From positions 1 to 49,799 of the forward strand of contig JASEEX010000005.1 of the NCBI GenBank assembly GCA_030019415.1: DNA of 49,799 nt, read 5' to 3'. This document shows, piece by piece, positions 42,133 to 48,764 of this stretch (positions within the stretch are counted from its first letter, which is position 1; the number at the start of each line of letters is the position of its first letter). This stretch comes from Thermodesulfovibrionales bacterium. Lineage in GTDB: Bacteria; Nitrospirota; Thermodesulfovibrionia; Thermodesulfovibrionales; SM23-35. Both the position numbers and the translations under genes were made by a program. The notes under the pieces are model-generated. The model saw nothing but the letters and a program-made list of their open reading frames with translations, searched no databases and was not told where the DNA came from.

Positions 42133-42231
42133 TTACTCCCCTTGTTTTTTGAGTTTTATCTCCAAAATCCCGTTCTTACCAAAATCGATTTTTAAGCCTT
42201 CTTCTTCCTTCTCCTTTTCTTTTGAAGTCAA
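42133..42231 (-). CDS. Mini GvpH-like peptide (internally deleted Hsp20 relic)
   Basis: A TTG at 42231, preceded by GGGGGTG, opens a 32-residue frame ending one base before the GvpF-J-domain gene. Its first half (TSKEKEKEEEGLKIDFG) looks like the N-terminus of GvpH proteins (EGVEIDFG in the 22.2-kb protein). Its second half (KNGILEIKLKKQGE) looks like the final strand of their Hsp20 domain (KNGILEVKIEK in the 34.1-kb protein). The middle seems deleted. It may be a leader/coupling peptide or a decaying gene; translation is plausible but unproven. Confidence 0.45.
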   Translation of the reverse strand: MTSKEKEKEEEGLKIDFGKNGILEIKLKKQGE

Positions 42232-42276
42232 TGGATTTCACCCCCTTTACTAAATGCCCAATAATATCTTGCTAAA

Positions 42277-42597
42277 CTATCTCTTCTTTCTTCTTACTCC
42301 CTTTGACCTCTTCCCTATTTTAGGTACTTCCGGCCTGATTCTTTCTGGCCTTTTCTTTACTTCCGGTACCTCTGGAGGACCCTCCAGAACCCTCTTCCCT
42401 TTTGGGGCCAGTCTATATGTAGTCCTGCCCGCCCTGGCTACATAACCGCCTTTAATTAAAGATTTAATGAGGATGTCTGCATATCCGGTGGTAAACCCCA
42501 GTTTAGGGCCTATTTTTGAGACGCAGGCCACTTTCCCCAGGTCTCTAATCATCTCTAAAACCCTCAATTCACTTCTGGCTACTCCCATTTTACTCAC
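42277..42597 (-). CDS. Winged-helix-like protein with basic tail
   Basis: These 106 residues have an N-terminal winged-helix-like domain (SELRVLEMIRDLGKVACVSKIGPKLGFTTGYADILIKSLIKGGYVARAG, in parts: ELRVLEMIRDLGKVACVSK, ADILIKSLIKGGYVAR) and a ~35-residue Lys/Arg/Pro tail (KKRPERIRPEVPK...KGVRRKKR). It is the first of three neighbouring small proteins with the same fold and phase of conserved residues. The tail could bind DNA or an acidic partner. No regulator of this type is standard in gvp clusters. Confidence 0.6.
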   Translation of the reverse strand: MSKMGVARSELRVLEMIRDLGKVACVSKIGPKLGFTTGYADILIKSLIKGGYVARAGRTTYRLAPKGKRVLEGPPEVPEVKKRPERIRPEVPKIGKRSKGVRRKKR

Positions 42598-42611
42598 CCC
42601 CTTCTCTTATT

Positions 42612-42824
42612 CTACTTGCCCAATACAGCCTTTCCCTTTGCTGTTATCCGACACATCCCCGCTGCCGATAGGTCAATATAATCGGCTCTTGCCAAAGAAG
42701 TACAAAGGAGCCGAGCATAGGTTATTTCTATCCCCATCCTTCGGCTCACAACTTGAACCGGGATTTCCCCGCCTTCTTCATTAATTATTTTTAATGCCCG
42801 CAATTCGCTACCAGTAGGTTGCAT
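42612..42824 (-). CDS. Winged-helix-like small protein
   Basis: The 70 residues read as a stand-alone winged helix: SELRALKIINEEGGEIPVQVVSRRMGIEITYARLLCTSLARADYIDLSAAGMCRITAKGKAVL (in pieces: ELRALKIINEEGGEI, ARLLCTSLARADYIDL, CRITAKGKAVL). It is related to its neighbours by the order ELRxLKII, R-x2-GI-x2-YA, L-x-ARADYIDL, then a KGK turn. Gaps to its neighbours are 6-15 bases, so the three genes form one transcript with the gvp array. Confidence 0.6.
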   Translation of the reverse strand: MQPTGSELRALKIINEEGGEIPVQVVSRRMGIEITYARLLCTSLARADYIDLSAAGMCRITAKGKAVLGK

Positions 42825-42830
42825 ATTTGA

Positions 42831-43076
42831 CTACCCTCCACCTTTCAAAACAGGTATGGGACCAGTTGTTCTAACAGGACTGATGGCTTTCTGCCCCGCC
42901 CCGGTAAGTTGAAATCTTCCGTTACCTCTTTCTATCAGATAGCCGTCTTTCACTAAACCCTGGCAAATTTCAGTCACATATTCTGTGGATACCCCTACTT
43001 TTCGAGCTATAGCTTCCCTGTCAGCCTCTTTTAATTCTGCAACAATCTTTAGAACTTGCTTCTCGTTACCTCTCAT
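42831..43076 (-). CDS. Winged-helix-like small protein
   Basis: The 81 residues form a compact winged helix (NEKQVLKIVAELKEADREAIARKVGVSTEYVTEICQGLVKDGYLIERGNGRFQLTGAGQKAIS, in pieces: KQVLKIVAELKEADREAIAR, EICQGLVKDGYLI, FQLTGAGQKAI). It ends in a Pro/Gly-rich tail. The region resembles the C-terminal part of the zinc-finger protein at 46.1 kb (REVLEVVKELSRADRVAVAR), so this small gene may be a separated form of that module. Regulatory DNA binding or a protein contact is possible; nothing decides this. Confidence 0.6.
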   Translation of the reverse strand: MRGNEKQVLKIVAELKEADREAIARKVGVSTEYVTEICQGLVKDGYLIERGNGRFQLTGAGQKAISPVRTTGPIPVLKGGG

Positions 43077-43097
43077 AATAACATCCTTACCCTTCGC

Positions 43098-43832
43098 TCA
43101 GTCGGAAAACCGATGGCCGGTCAATTTCGCAAATTCTTCTAATGCCAATAAAGCCTCGGCCTTTTGCCCTTTCTCGTTATAAAGCATTCCTAAATTATAG
43201 TGGGCCTCTGCAAACCGAGGGTCAAGCTCTATAGCCTTCTTATATTCACCGATAGCCTCTTCTATCATTCCTTTTTTCCTATAAGAAAGGGCTAAATTGA
43301 AATGGGTATTAGCATCAACAAAATCCAGGTCGGTAGCCTTATTTAATTCCTTAATAGAATCATCAAGCATTCCCATTACACCATAAATTACACCCAGATT
43401 ATAATGCGCTTCTCCTAAAGCTGGGTCAATCTCAATCGCCTCTCTGTATTCCTCTTGCGCCTTTTGGTAATCACCTATTCTGTCATAGGCTATACCTAAA
43501 TTATTATGAGCACGTGAATTTCTGGGATTTATCTCAATAGCTTTTTTATAAGCCGAGATAGCATCTTGAAAATTACCCAGGTTTAGATAAATTATCCCTA
43601 AATTATCCCAGGCCTGATCTAAGCGAGGATTAATCTTGAGGGCTTTTTTATATTCTTCCAAAGCCAGCCAGTATTGCTTTCTGTCCTTATAGAGAATACC
43701 TAAGTTGTTATGGGCTTCGGCCAAATTGGGATCTAACTCCAACGCCTTCAGGTATTCAGCTATAGCCTGGTCTTGAGGGCCATTTCTTTTAAAACGGTTT
43801 GCCTGCTCAAAATGGATTTGTGCTTCTTTCAT
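43098..43832 (-). CDS. TPR-repeat protein (about seven repeats)
   Basis: The 244 residues are made entirely of ~34-residue TPR units (for example QAIAEYLKALELDPNLAEAHNNLGILY, and ALEEYKKALKINPRLDQAWDNLGIIY). Each has the W/L-G-A-P consensus positions, from residue ~5 to ~240. There is no signal peptide, so it is cytoplasmic. TPR scaffolds often dock Hsp70 or hold multiprotein assemblies, which fits the chaperone-rich array. It lies just upstream of the winged-helix trio and just downstream of gvpN, separated from the latter by a TTAACC repeat spacer. Confidence 0.8.
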   Translation of the reverse strand: MKEAQIHFEQANRFKRNGPQDQAIAEYLKALELDPNLAEAHNNLGILYKDRKQYWLALEEYKKALKINPRLDQAWDNLGIIYLNLGNFQDAISAYKKAIEINPRNSRAHNNLGIAYDRIGDYQKAQEEYREAIEIDPALGEAHYNLGVIYGVMGMLDDSIKELNKATDLDFVDANTHFNLALSYRKKGMIEEAIGEYKKAIELDPRFAEAHYNLGMLYNEKGQKAEALLALEEFAKLTGHRFSD

Positions 43833-43893
43833 ATTGGTTAAATGGTAATTGGTAACTGGTTAAATGGTCATAACAATTTAACTATTTAACCAA
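43833..43893. repeat. TTAACC-type spacer repeat
   Basis: ATTGGTTAAATGGTAATTGG, TAACTGGTTAAATGG then AACAATTTAACTATTTAACC occupy the whole 61-base spacer between gvpN and the TPR gene. The left half is the approximate inverse complement of the right half. Confidence 0.7.
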
Positions 43894-44817
43894 TTAACAA
43901 ATCCCCTTGATTAACTCTAATATCTTTCCTTTAATATCTTTTTCCTTATCTCTATCTACAGAATCTATTTCTGAATCCAGGATATCCAGACAGCTCTGGA
44001 CAAAACTCTCATCAGAAGAACTGGCACTCGAGCCAGATAACCTCATTACCTTGCCAATCATTATAGCGGCACGGATGGTCGGAATAGCGCCATCTTTATC
44101 CTGGTCTCTTATGGCTCTTATTATATTTACTATTTTCTTTGCATCTGAACGAGATATACCCGCCTTTGCAGTAGTTATAGCTACTTCGGTTTCACGATTA
44201 TAATGCTGTAGTTTTATGGTAATCATCCTATCTCGAAGAGCATCCTGAGCCCTATACACACCAGCGTATTCGTGAGGATTGCTGGTAAAGATAGCGCAAA
44301 AGTTTGGATGAACCCTTAAGTATCCCTCTATACCTCTGGCTGCAGGCAAATCTAATATCCTCTCTTCCAGCACAGATAAAAGGACATTATTTGCCTCTGC
44401 CCTTGACCTTGTGAACTCATCGTAGATGAGAGTGAACCCGTGTTTGCAGGCTACGGTCAAACGATTATCTACCCATCTACCTACCACATCCTCTTCAGTC
44501 TTAAGTACCGAGTGAATGAAGTTATCCACCATTTTTTTCTTGCGGTATCCAAATTCTGAACCTACCAAATCTGAGGTGCCGAATTCTTCGTCTCCATGAA
44601 TTAATATAGTGGGCTGGCCCAACTGAGCGGCTAAATACATAGCCAGGGTAGTCTTACCTGTTCCTGCCGGGCCTGAAAAGTGAATTGGATAGCCTGCTTG
44701 AATGTACAAAAGAGCCCGCTTTATTATATTTTTTACATATGGTGTCTGGACAAATGCAGGCTGTTCTTTTGCCAGCATTATCGGCTGAACTTCGGCAATC
44801 GTATCAATCTCATTCAT
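43894..44817 (-). CDS. gvpN: Gas vesicle protein GvpN, MoxR-type AAA+ ATPase (copy 1)
   Basis: The 307 residues match GvpN. There is a short N-terminal arm (EQPAFVQTPYVKNIIKRALLYIQAGYPIHFSG), then Walker A GPAGTGKTTLAMYLA, HGDEEFGTSDLVGSE, Walker B FTLIYDEFTRSRAEANNVLLSVLEE, and the sensor/arginine-finger region FTSNPHEYAG and LRDRMITIKL. GvpN hydrolyses ATP and enlarges or extends vesicles in known systems. A second copy, clearly paralogous, is at 47.7 kb, 3 kb away; the middle regions (HGDEEF, YDEFTRSR) are identical in key residues. Confidence 0.93.
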   Translation of the reverse strand: MNEIDTIAEVQPIMLAKEQPAFVQTPYVKNIIKRALLYIQAGYPIHFSGPAGTGKTTLAMYLAAQLGQPTILIHGDEEFGTSDLVGSEFGYRKKKMVDNFIHSVLKTEEDVVGRWVDNRLTVACKHGFTLIYDEFTRSRAEANNVLLSVLEERILDLPAARGIEGYLRVHPNFCAIFTSNPHEYAGVYRAQDALRDRMITIKLQHYNRETEVAITTAKAGISRSDAKKIVNIIRAIRDQDKDGAIPTIRAAIMIGKVMRLSGSSASSSDESFVQSCLDILDSEIDSVDRDKEKDIKGKILELIKGIC

Positions 44818-44833
44818 CTTCTTTCCCTCCTTT

Positions 44834-46000
44834 TTAACGCTGATTCCCGCTGATATCTGCGTTCATCTGCGTTTCATCTATATCATCGCCTTTTTCCTCA
44901 AGCGCGAATTCTAATTTTCCATCTTTCCAATTAATCTCTATTTCCTCAGTTACTACAGGAGGTTTACCACTTCTTTTTATATTACGTATTCTCATCTCTT
45001 CCCAGGACTCAACAGTGGCAAGCCATCCACTTTCAGTGCGTTCTAAACTAATGAGCCGGCCGATTCTTGAAAGCTTATCTTCCAGAAACTGCTGAGTTTC
45101 TTTCTCATTATCTATATTAAAGGATATCCCTTCCAGAGACTCTCTAAGGGGTTTGGTTAATATCTCTTCTCTTAAACTCTCAATTATCTCTTCATCCTCT
45201 ACTTTTTCATAAGAGGTAATCTCGAGGTTCTCGTCAATCTTCACTCTATAAATAACTGGAATATCAAATCCTAATAATCGGCGAAGCTTTTTCTCTTCCC
45301 AGGGCTCTATCCATACGAGGCACTCGTTTTCTTTCCATTCAATGTCAAAGACTTCTCCTGCATTCTCTAATGATTCTTCCAGAAGAGCGGATAATTCTTT
45401 AGGATTCATAGTATCTCTTTTATCTCTCAGCCCTTTACTAAACTCTATCAGGGCTTCGCTCAGGACTTCTTTATGCCCCTCAATCCTCATCCTTATTTCT
45501 TCTTTTCTTCTCCCAGCTTCTTCTCTTCTCTGCTTCCACATAGCTGCTTCTTGTTCTAAATCATGGAATCTGGTATCCTGATTTCTTTTTCCCAATGCCC
45601 TGGCCCATTCCATGGCTATTAATTTTTTTCTGATGGCTACTATTGTAGCCATATTAAGCGGTATCTGTTTCTTCTTTTTTTCATCCTCTTCTTTTTGCCA
45701 GGGTTTATATTGAACCCATCCTATCTCATCCGATTCTCCTTTCGCCGAAGTAGATAATCTCCGCTTGTCATAATCCACTACTTCCTTAGCGAAAGTCTCT
45801 CGAAAAGAAGGTCCGAAGGCTTCTTCTTTTTTTAGCGTCTCCTTTTGTCTTTGCCTAACTTCGGCCTCCTTTTTCTTCTTCCATGCTAAGGCTGCCTGTT
45901 CTAAAAGAGATGGGCCCTCGGTCTTCTTCCTGAATATCCTGGCCTTTTCTTTAGATATCTCTTTTATGGCCTCTGCTCTTACGTTGACATTTTTCTCCAT
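44834..46000 (-). CDS. Charged coiled-coil protein with GvpO-like C-terminal domains
   Basis: The 388 residues begin with a very charged, Lys/Glu-rich, mostly helical half (EKARIFRKKTEG, KKKKEAEVRQRQKETLKKEEA, RREEAGRRKEEIRMRIEGHKEVLSEAL). The C-terminal half carries two ~90-residue units. Each resembles GvpO in order: a start like FDIEWKENECLVWIEPWEE or LISLERTESGWLATVESWEE, then an arginine-rich helix, then PVIYRVKIDENLEI or PVVTEEIEINWKDGKLEF. The GvpO at 38.2 kb has GWKVTMEMVEK...AVYEVILDDDG. The match is by eye only. The last ~14 residues come from a dispersed repeat. It lies between gvpN and the zinc-finger gene. No full homologue is known to me. Confidence 0.6.
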   Translation of the reverse strand: MEKNVNVRAEAIKEISKEKARIFRKKTEGPSLLEQAALAWKKKKEAEVRQRQKETLKKEEAFGPSFRETFAKEVVDYDKRRLSTSAKGESDEIGWVQYKPWQKEEDEKKKKQIPLNMATIVAIRKKLIAMEWARALGKRNQDTRFHDLEQEAAMWKQRREEAGRRKEEIRMRIEGHKEVLSEALIEFSKGLRDKRDTMNPKELSALLEESLENAGEVFDIEWKENECLVWIEPWEEKKLRRLLGFDIPVIYRVKIDENLEITSYEKVEDEEIIESLREEILTKPLRESLEGISFNIDNEKETQQFLEDKLSRIGRLISLERTESGWLATVESWEEMRIRNIKRSGKPPVVTEEIEINWKDGKLEFALEEKGDDIDETQMNADISGNQR

Positions 46001-46018
46001 TTCAACTCCTTCGGAGTT

Positions 46019-46072
46019 AGTTTACCGTTTACGGTTTGTCTTACAGTAAACCGTACACCGTAAACTGTTCAC
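46019..46072. repeat. Spacer repeat of the GTTTACCG type with inverted halves
   Basis: AGTTTACCGTTTACGG and ACAGTAAACCGTACACCG, TAAACTGTTCACC are arranged as an imperfect inverted repeat of short units containing GTAAACCG. Related GTAAACCGGAC/GCAAACCGGAAACC sequence occurs in the 34.78-34.80-kb spacer. It differs in sequence from the TTAACC family but has the same place, between genes. Confidence 0.6.
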
Positions 46073-46074
46073 CC

Positions 46075-46830
46075 TTAACTTAATGCCTTCTCACCACAAG
46101 GAGTAAGACTATATAAAATACCATCTCTTATGAGAAGTCCTTTTTTGACTAAGGCATTACAGAGTTGTTCTGCATAAGCAGATGAAACAGGAGGTGCCAT
46201 ATTCCTGGCCACCGCAACCCTGTCAGCCCGACTTAATTCTTTAACTACTTCCAATACCTCTCGTTCACTTCCTGATGCTGAGCCGACCGGCACTTCTTTT
46301 ACCTTACTTTTAAATTTCTCTTCAACAAAACTACCAACTTCTTCTAAATAATAAGTTTCTTCCTTTACCCTGTTAGAAACAGTCACAACACCTCTTCCTC
46401 GACAGGTTATGCAGACAAGTTTATTAGTGGGTTCAGCCCCTGTTCCTCGACAATGAGGACATATCTCTACAGGCTCATCCACATGGATAACACCTTTACC
46501 TCTACAGGCGGTGCAGGTAACATTGGTTCTGGGTCGCTCTTCCCCTCTTCCCTTACAATAAGCGCACTTGACTGCAGGGGGTTCAACAGAAACTGTACCT
46601 TTACCTTTGCAGACAGAACATTTTGAACCTCTGGGCTTCTCACCTGTTCCGCTGCAAAATCCACAGGGATATACCTCATCTTCCAAAAGTTCACCTATTT
46701 GATGGCTGCTGTATTGGCCTGCTGGTCCTAATTTAACCGGCTGCCATATCCATTCATCCTTTAATTTCTTTATACCACCTTTCCCAATCTGTATCCTTTT
46801 ATGTGATCTTGAATCCCACTCCCAATCCAT
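46075..46830 (-). CDS. DnaJ-type zinc-finger protein with C-terminal winged helix
   Basis: From the ATG at 46830 (MDWEWDSRSHKRIQIGKGG; AGGAGGTAAG ribosome site), the ~251 residues contain four CxxCxGxG-type elements: CGFCSGTG, CSVCKGKG, CAYCKGRG and CTACRGKG, plus CPHCRGTG and CITCRGRG, so six CxxC pairs in all. The C-terminal ~65 residues form a winged helix (REVLEVVKELSRADRVAVARN...LCNALVKKGLLIRDGILYSLTP) much like the 42.8-kb protein. This joins the two accessory folds of the array in one chain. The in-frame upstream extension to 46908 is repeat sequence. Confidence 0.75.
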   Translation of the reverse strand: MDWEWDSRSHKRIQIGKGGIKKLKDEWIWQPVKLGPAGQYSSHQIGELLEDEVYPCGFCSGTGEKPRGSKCSVCKGKGTVSVEPPAVKCAYCKGRGEERPRTNVTCTACRGKGVIHVDEPVEICPHCRGTGAEPTNKLVCITCRGRGVVTVSNRVKEETYYLEEVGSFVEEKFKSKVKEVPVGSASGSEREVLEVVKELSRADRVAVARNMAPPVSSAYAEQLCNALVKKGLLIRDGILYSLTPCGEKALS

Positions 46831-46858
46831 CTTACCTCCTCGCCCTCGCTCGTCGGCT

Positions 46859-46930
46859 TGGTTAAATAGTAATTGGTAATTGGTTAAATTATTTAGCCAT
46901 TTAACCATTTAACCATTTAACCATTTAACC
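46859..46930. repeat. TTAACC-type spacer repeat with tandem ATTTAACC units
   Basis: After GGTTAAATAGTAATTGG and TAATTGGTTAAATTATTT come four consecutive exact 8-base units CATTTAAC(C) from ~46898 to 46930. It shows clearly that this spacer family grows by short tandem copying. Confidence 0.75.
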
Positions 46931-46933
46931 AAA

Positions 46934-47332
46934 TCAATAGCTCCAATCCATCTTCTTCATATGTCCAGGGGTCTTCTTCTTTTGCTCGGTATCTCTATTC
47001 GTCTCTTCTTCCGATTCTTCTATCCCCCCTTTAGTAACCTTGGGCATCTGTCTTTCTCTTCGTAGCAGGTCTTTCTTTATATCTCGCCAAGAATCTGAAA
47101 CCTCTTTCAGTTGTTTTCCTAAAATCTCGCCATATTTTTCCACCCGTTCTTTTTCCCTGCTTCTTATATACATATCCAGATAATCCTGACCTTCAGTCTT
47201 TGGCTTGGAATGCACCCTGGACTGGATATTGGTTTTTGGGGGAATACTATCGCCTCTACTTGGCTTCCTCTTTCTTCCTTCCTCATCTTCCCAAGGGGCA
47301 AATTTATCCCTCTCTTTTTTAAGGTCTGTCAT
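46934..47332 (-). CDS. Charged small protein, unknown
   Basis: The 132 residues are strongly charged and probably disordered at both ends. There is a likely coiled-coil segment between YLDMYIRSREKERVEKYGEIL and GKQLKEVSDSWRDIKKDLLRRERQ (residues ~50-95). I do not recognise a family. GEILGKQLKEVSDSWRDIKKDLLRR is reminiscent in length and heptad of GvpC-like or other vesicle-binding helices, but no repeat is present. It starts at an ATG preceded by GGGGGTGATGAATT, and the neighbours are the AbrB-like 56-residue gene and the zinc-finger gene. It is probably a gas vesicle accessory protein. Confidence 0.6.
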   Translation of the reverse strand: MTDLKKERDKFAPWEDEEGRKRKPSRGDSIPPKTNIQSRVHSKPKTEGQDYLDMYIRSREKERVEKYGEILGKQLKEVSDSWRDIKKDLLRRERQMPKVTKGGIEESEEETNRDTEQKKKTPGHMKKMDWSY

Positions 47333-47348
47333 AATTCATCACCCCCTT

Positions 47349-47455
47349 CGTCGCTTCGCTTTTGGTAATTGGTTATTGGTTAAATAGTTAAATAATCACA
47401 AGGCTAAATGACTTTAATTACCATTTAACCAGTTACCATTCACCATTTAACCAGA
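47349..47455. repeat. Spacer: CGTCGCTTCGCT element plus TTAACC-type repeats
   Basis: CGTCGCTTCGCT (47349-47360) is followed by GGTAATTGGTTATTGGTTAA, ATAGTTAAATAATC, and then ATTACCATTTAACCAG and CACCATTTAACCAG. The spacer divides the charged-protein gene from the AbrB-like gene. Confidence 0.7.
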
Positions 47456-47626
47456 TTAACGGGCAGCCTTGCGCTTATTGATAATTAGGTACGGACCATT
47501 ATTGGGTCCCTGGACCTTAATCTCAACTAACTGCCCTTCTTCTAACTTTACTTCCCGGCGAATATTGCTGGGAATAGCAATTTTGCCTTGTTCATCAACC
47601 CTCGAAAATCCTCTCATTAGTGCCAT
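47456..47626 (-). CDS. AbrB/SpoVT-like swapped-hairpin small protein
   Basis: On the minus strand from the ATG at 47626 (AAAGGAGGAAGAAG before it), 56 residues read ALMRGFSRVDEQGKIAIPSN, then IRREVKLEEGQLVEIKVQGP, and NNGPYLIINKRKAAR. RVDEQGKIAIPSNIR is the AbrB signature and the length is that of a single swapped-hairpin domain. It resembles each half of the 161-residue protein at 29.3 kb. It may bind DNA upstream of vesicle genes; this is not shown. The TAA at 47456 touches the TTAACC spacer repeat. Confidence 0.75.
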   Translation of the reverse strand: MALMRGFSRVDEQGKIAIPSNIRREVKLEEGQLVEIKVQGPNNGPYLIINKRKAAR

Positions 47627-47644
47627 CTTCTTCCTCCTTTCAGT

Positions 47645-47732
47645 CGGAATTGGTTAAATACTAATTGGTTAAATAGTTAAATGGCCGAATGATTTTAATT
47701 ACCAGTTACCATTCACCAGTTACCAATTAACA
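47645..47732. repeat. TTAACC-type spacer repeat
   Basis: GGAATTGGTTAAATACTAATTGG and TTAAATAGTTAAATGG are followed by AATTACCAGTTACC and ATTCACCAGTTACC. It is the spacer between gvpN copy 2 and the AbrB-like gene and overlaps the gvpN stop. Confidence 0.7.
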
Positions 47733-48644
47733 ATACTGCTTAATCAACTCGTTTATTATCTCTCTTACCTTTGCCTGATGGGTCCTGGAGCCAACCCGGC
47801 TTGTCTCCGAAGTCAGTATCTCTAATGCCAATTCTCTAAAAATGGGGTTCTTCTTAGAGACTACCCCTCCTCTTACCTTCAAGGTCTTGCCAATCATAAT
47901 GGGACCACGAATAGTTGGTGCGTATTCGCATTTGCCAGATTCCCTTAACCCCCTTACCACATTGACTATCCTTTCTGAATCTCCAAGAGAAAGACCTGTC
48001 TTGGCTGCGGTAATAGATACCTCCGTCTCTTTATCAAAGTGGTCCAAATCGAGAGTAATCATTCTATCCCTTAAAGCGTCCTGGCTTCGATACACCCCTG
48101 CATACTCTTCAGGGTTAGAAGTAAAGATAGCGGTAAAGTTAGGGTCAACGCGAAGGTAACTTTCTCCACCTTCCCTTGCCGCAGGTAAATCTAACATCTT
48201 TTCTTGAAGGACAGAAAGTAAGGTATTATTTGCTTCGGGGCGGGAACGAGTAAACTCGTCGTAGATTAAGGTAAATCCGTATTTGCAGGCAACAGTCAAG
48301 CGGTTATCCACCCAGCGCCTCTGCATATCCTCTTCGGTCTTTAAAACTGAGTGGATAAAATTGTCTACTACTTTTCTTAAGCGGTAGCCGTACTCTCCTC
48401 CAACCAAATCCGAAGAGGAGAATTCTTCGTCTCCGTGGATCATTACCACTGGCCGGCCTATATTAGAGGCCACATGCATGGCTAAGGTAGTCTTACCTGT
48501 GCCAGACACACCTCTGAAATGTATGGGAAATCCAGCAGAGACATAAGCCAATGCCCTCTCGGTTATAGCTTTTACCTGGGGGGTCTCCACAAAATTGGGC
48601 AGGGGCCTTGGCTCTAATACAGTAGTTAATTCATCAATTGGCAT
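47727..48644 (-). CDS. gvpN: Gas vesicle protein GvpN, MoxR-type AAA+ ATPase (copy 2)
   Basis: The 305 residues are GvpN by the N-terminal VETPQVKAITERALAYVSAGFPIHF, Walker A GVSGTGKTTLAMHVA, HGDEEFSSSDLVGGEYG, Walker B FTLIYDEFTRSRPEANNTLL, FTSNPEEYAG, LRDRMITLDL and the C-terminal helical lid. It has the same length and conserved core as copy 1. Such duplication is unusual for gvpN and may reflect two shell types or hetero-oligomerisation. It starts at an ATG after AAGGAGGTGTAAA and follows the small zinc-finger gene. Confidence 0.93.
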   Translation of the reverse strand: MPIDELTTVLEPRPLPNFVETPQVKAITERALAYVSAGFPIHFRGVSGTGKTTLAMHVASNIGRPVVMIHGDEEFSSSDLVGGEYGYRLRKVVDNFIHSVLKTEEDMQRRWVDNRLTVACKYGFTLIYDEFTRSRPEANNTLLSVLQEKMLDLPAAREGGESYLRVDPNFTAIFTSNPEEYAGVYRSQDALRDRMITLDLDHFDKETEVSITAAKTGLSLGDSERIVNVVRGLRESGKCEYAPTIRGPIMIGKTLKVRGGVVSKKNPIFRELALEILTSETSRVGSRTHQAKVREIINELIKQYC

Positions 48645-48764
48645 TTTACACCTCCTTAATTAACAAGCGCATCTGCCATTATGCCATTAGCAGATGGGCT
48701 AATTAGTTTTACTTTCCCCTATGAATTTATCCAGGAGGGGCAATATCTTGTAAAAGATCAGTAT

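Noticed and set aside
46859-46930. Possible CRISPR or iteron array in the TTAACC spacers
   Set aside because: Units are 8 bases, imperfect, arranged as fold-back halves and recur at gene borders; there are no cas genes or replication genes nearby.
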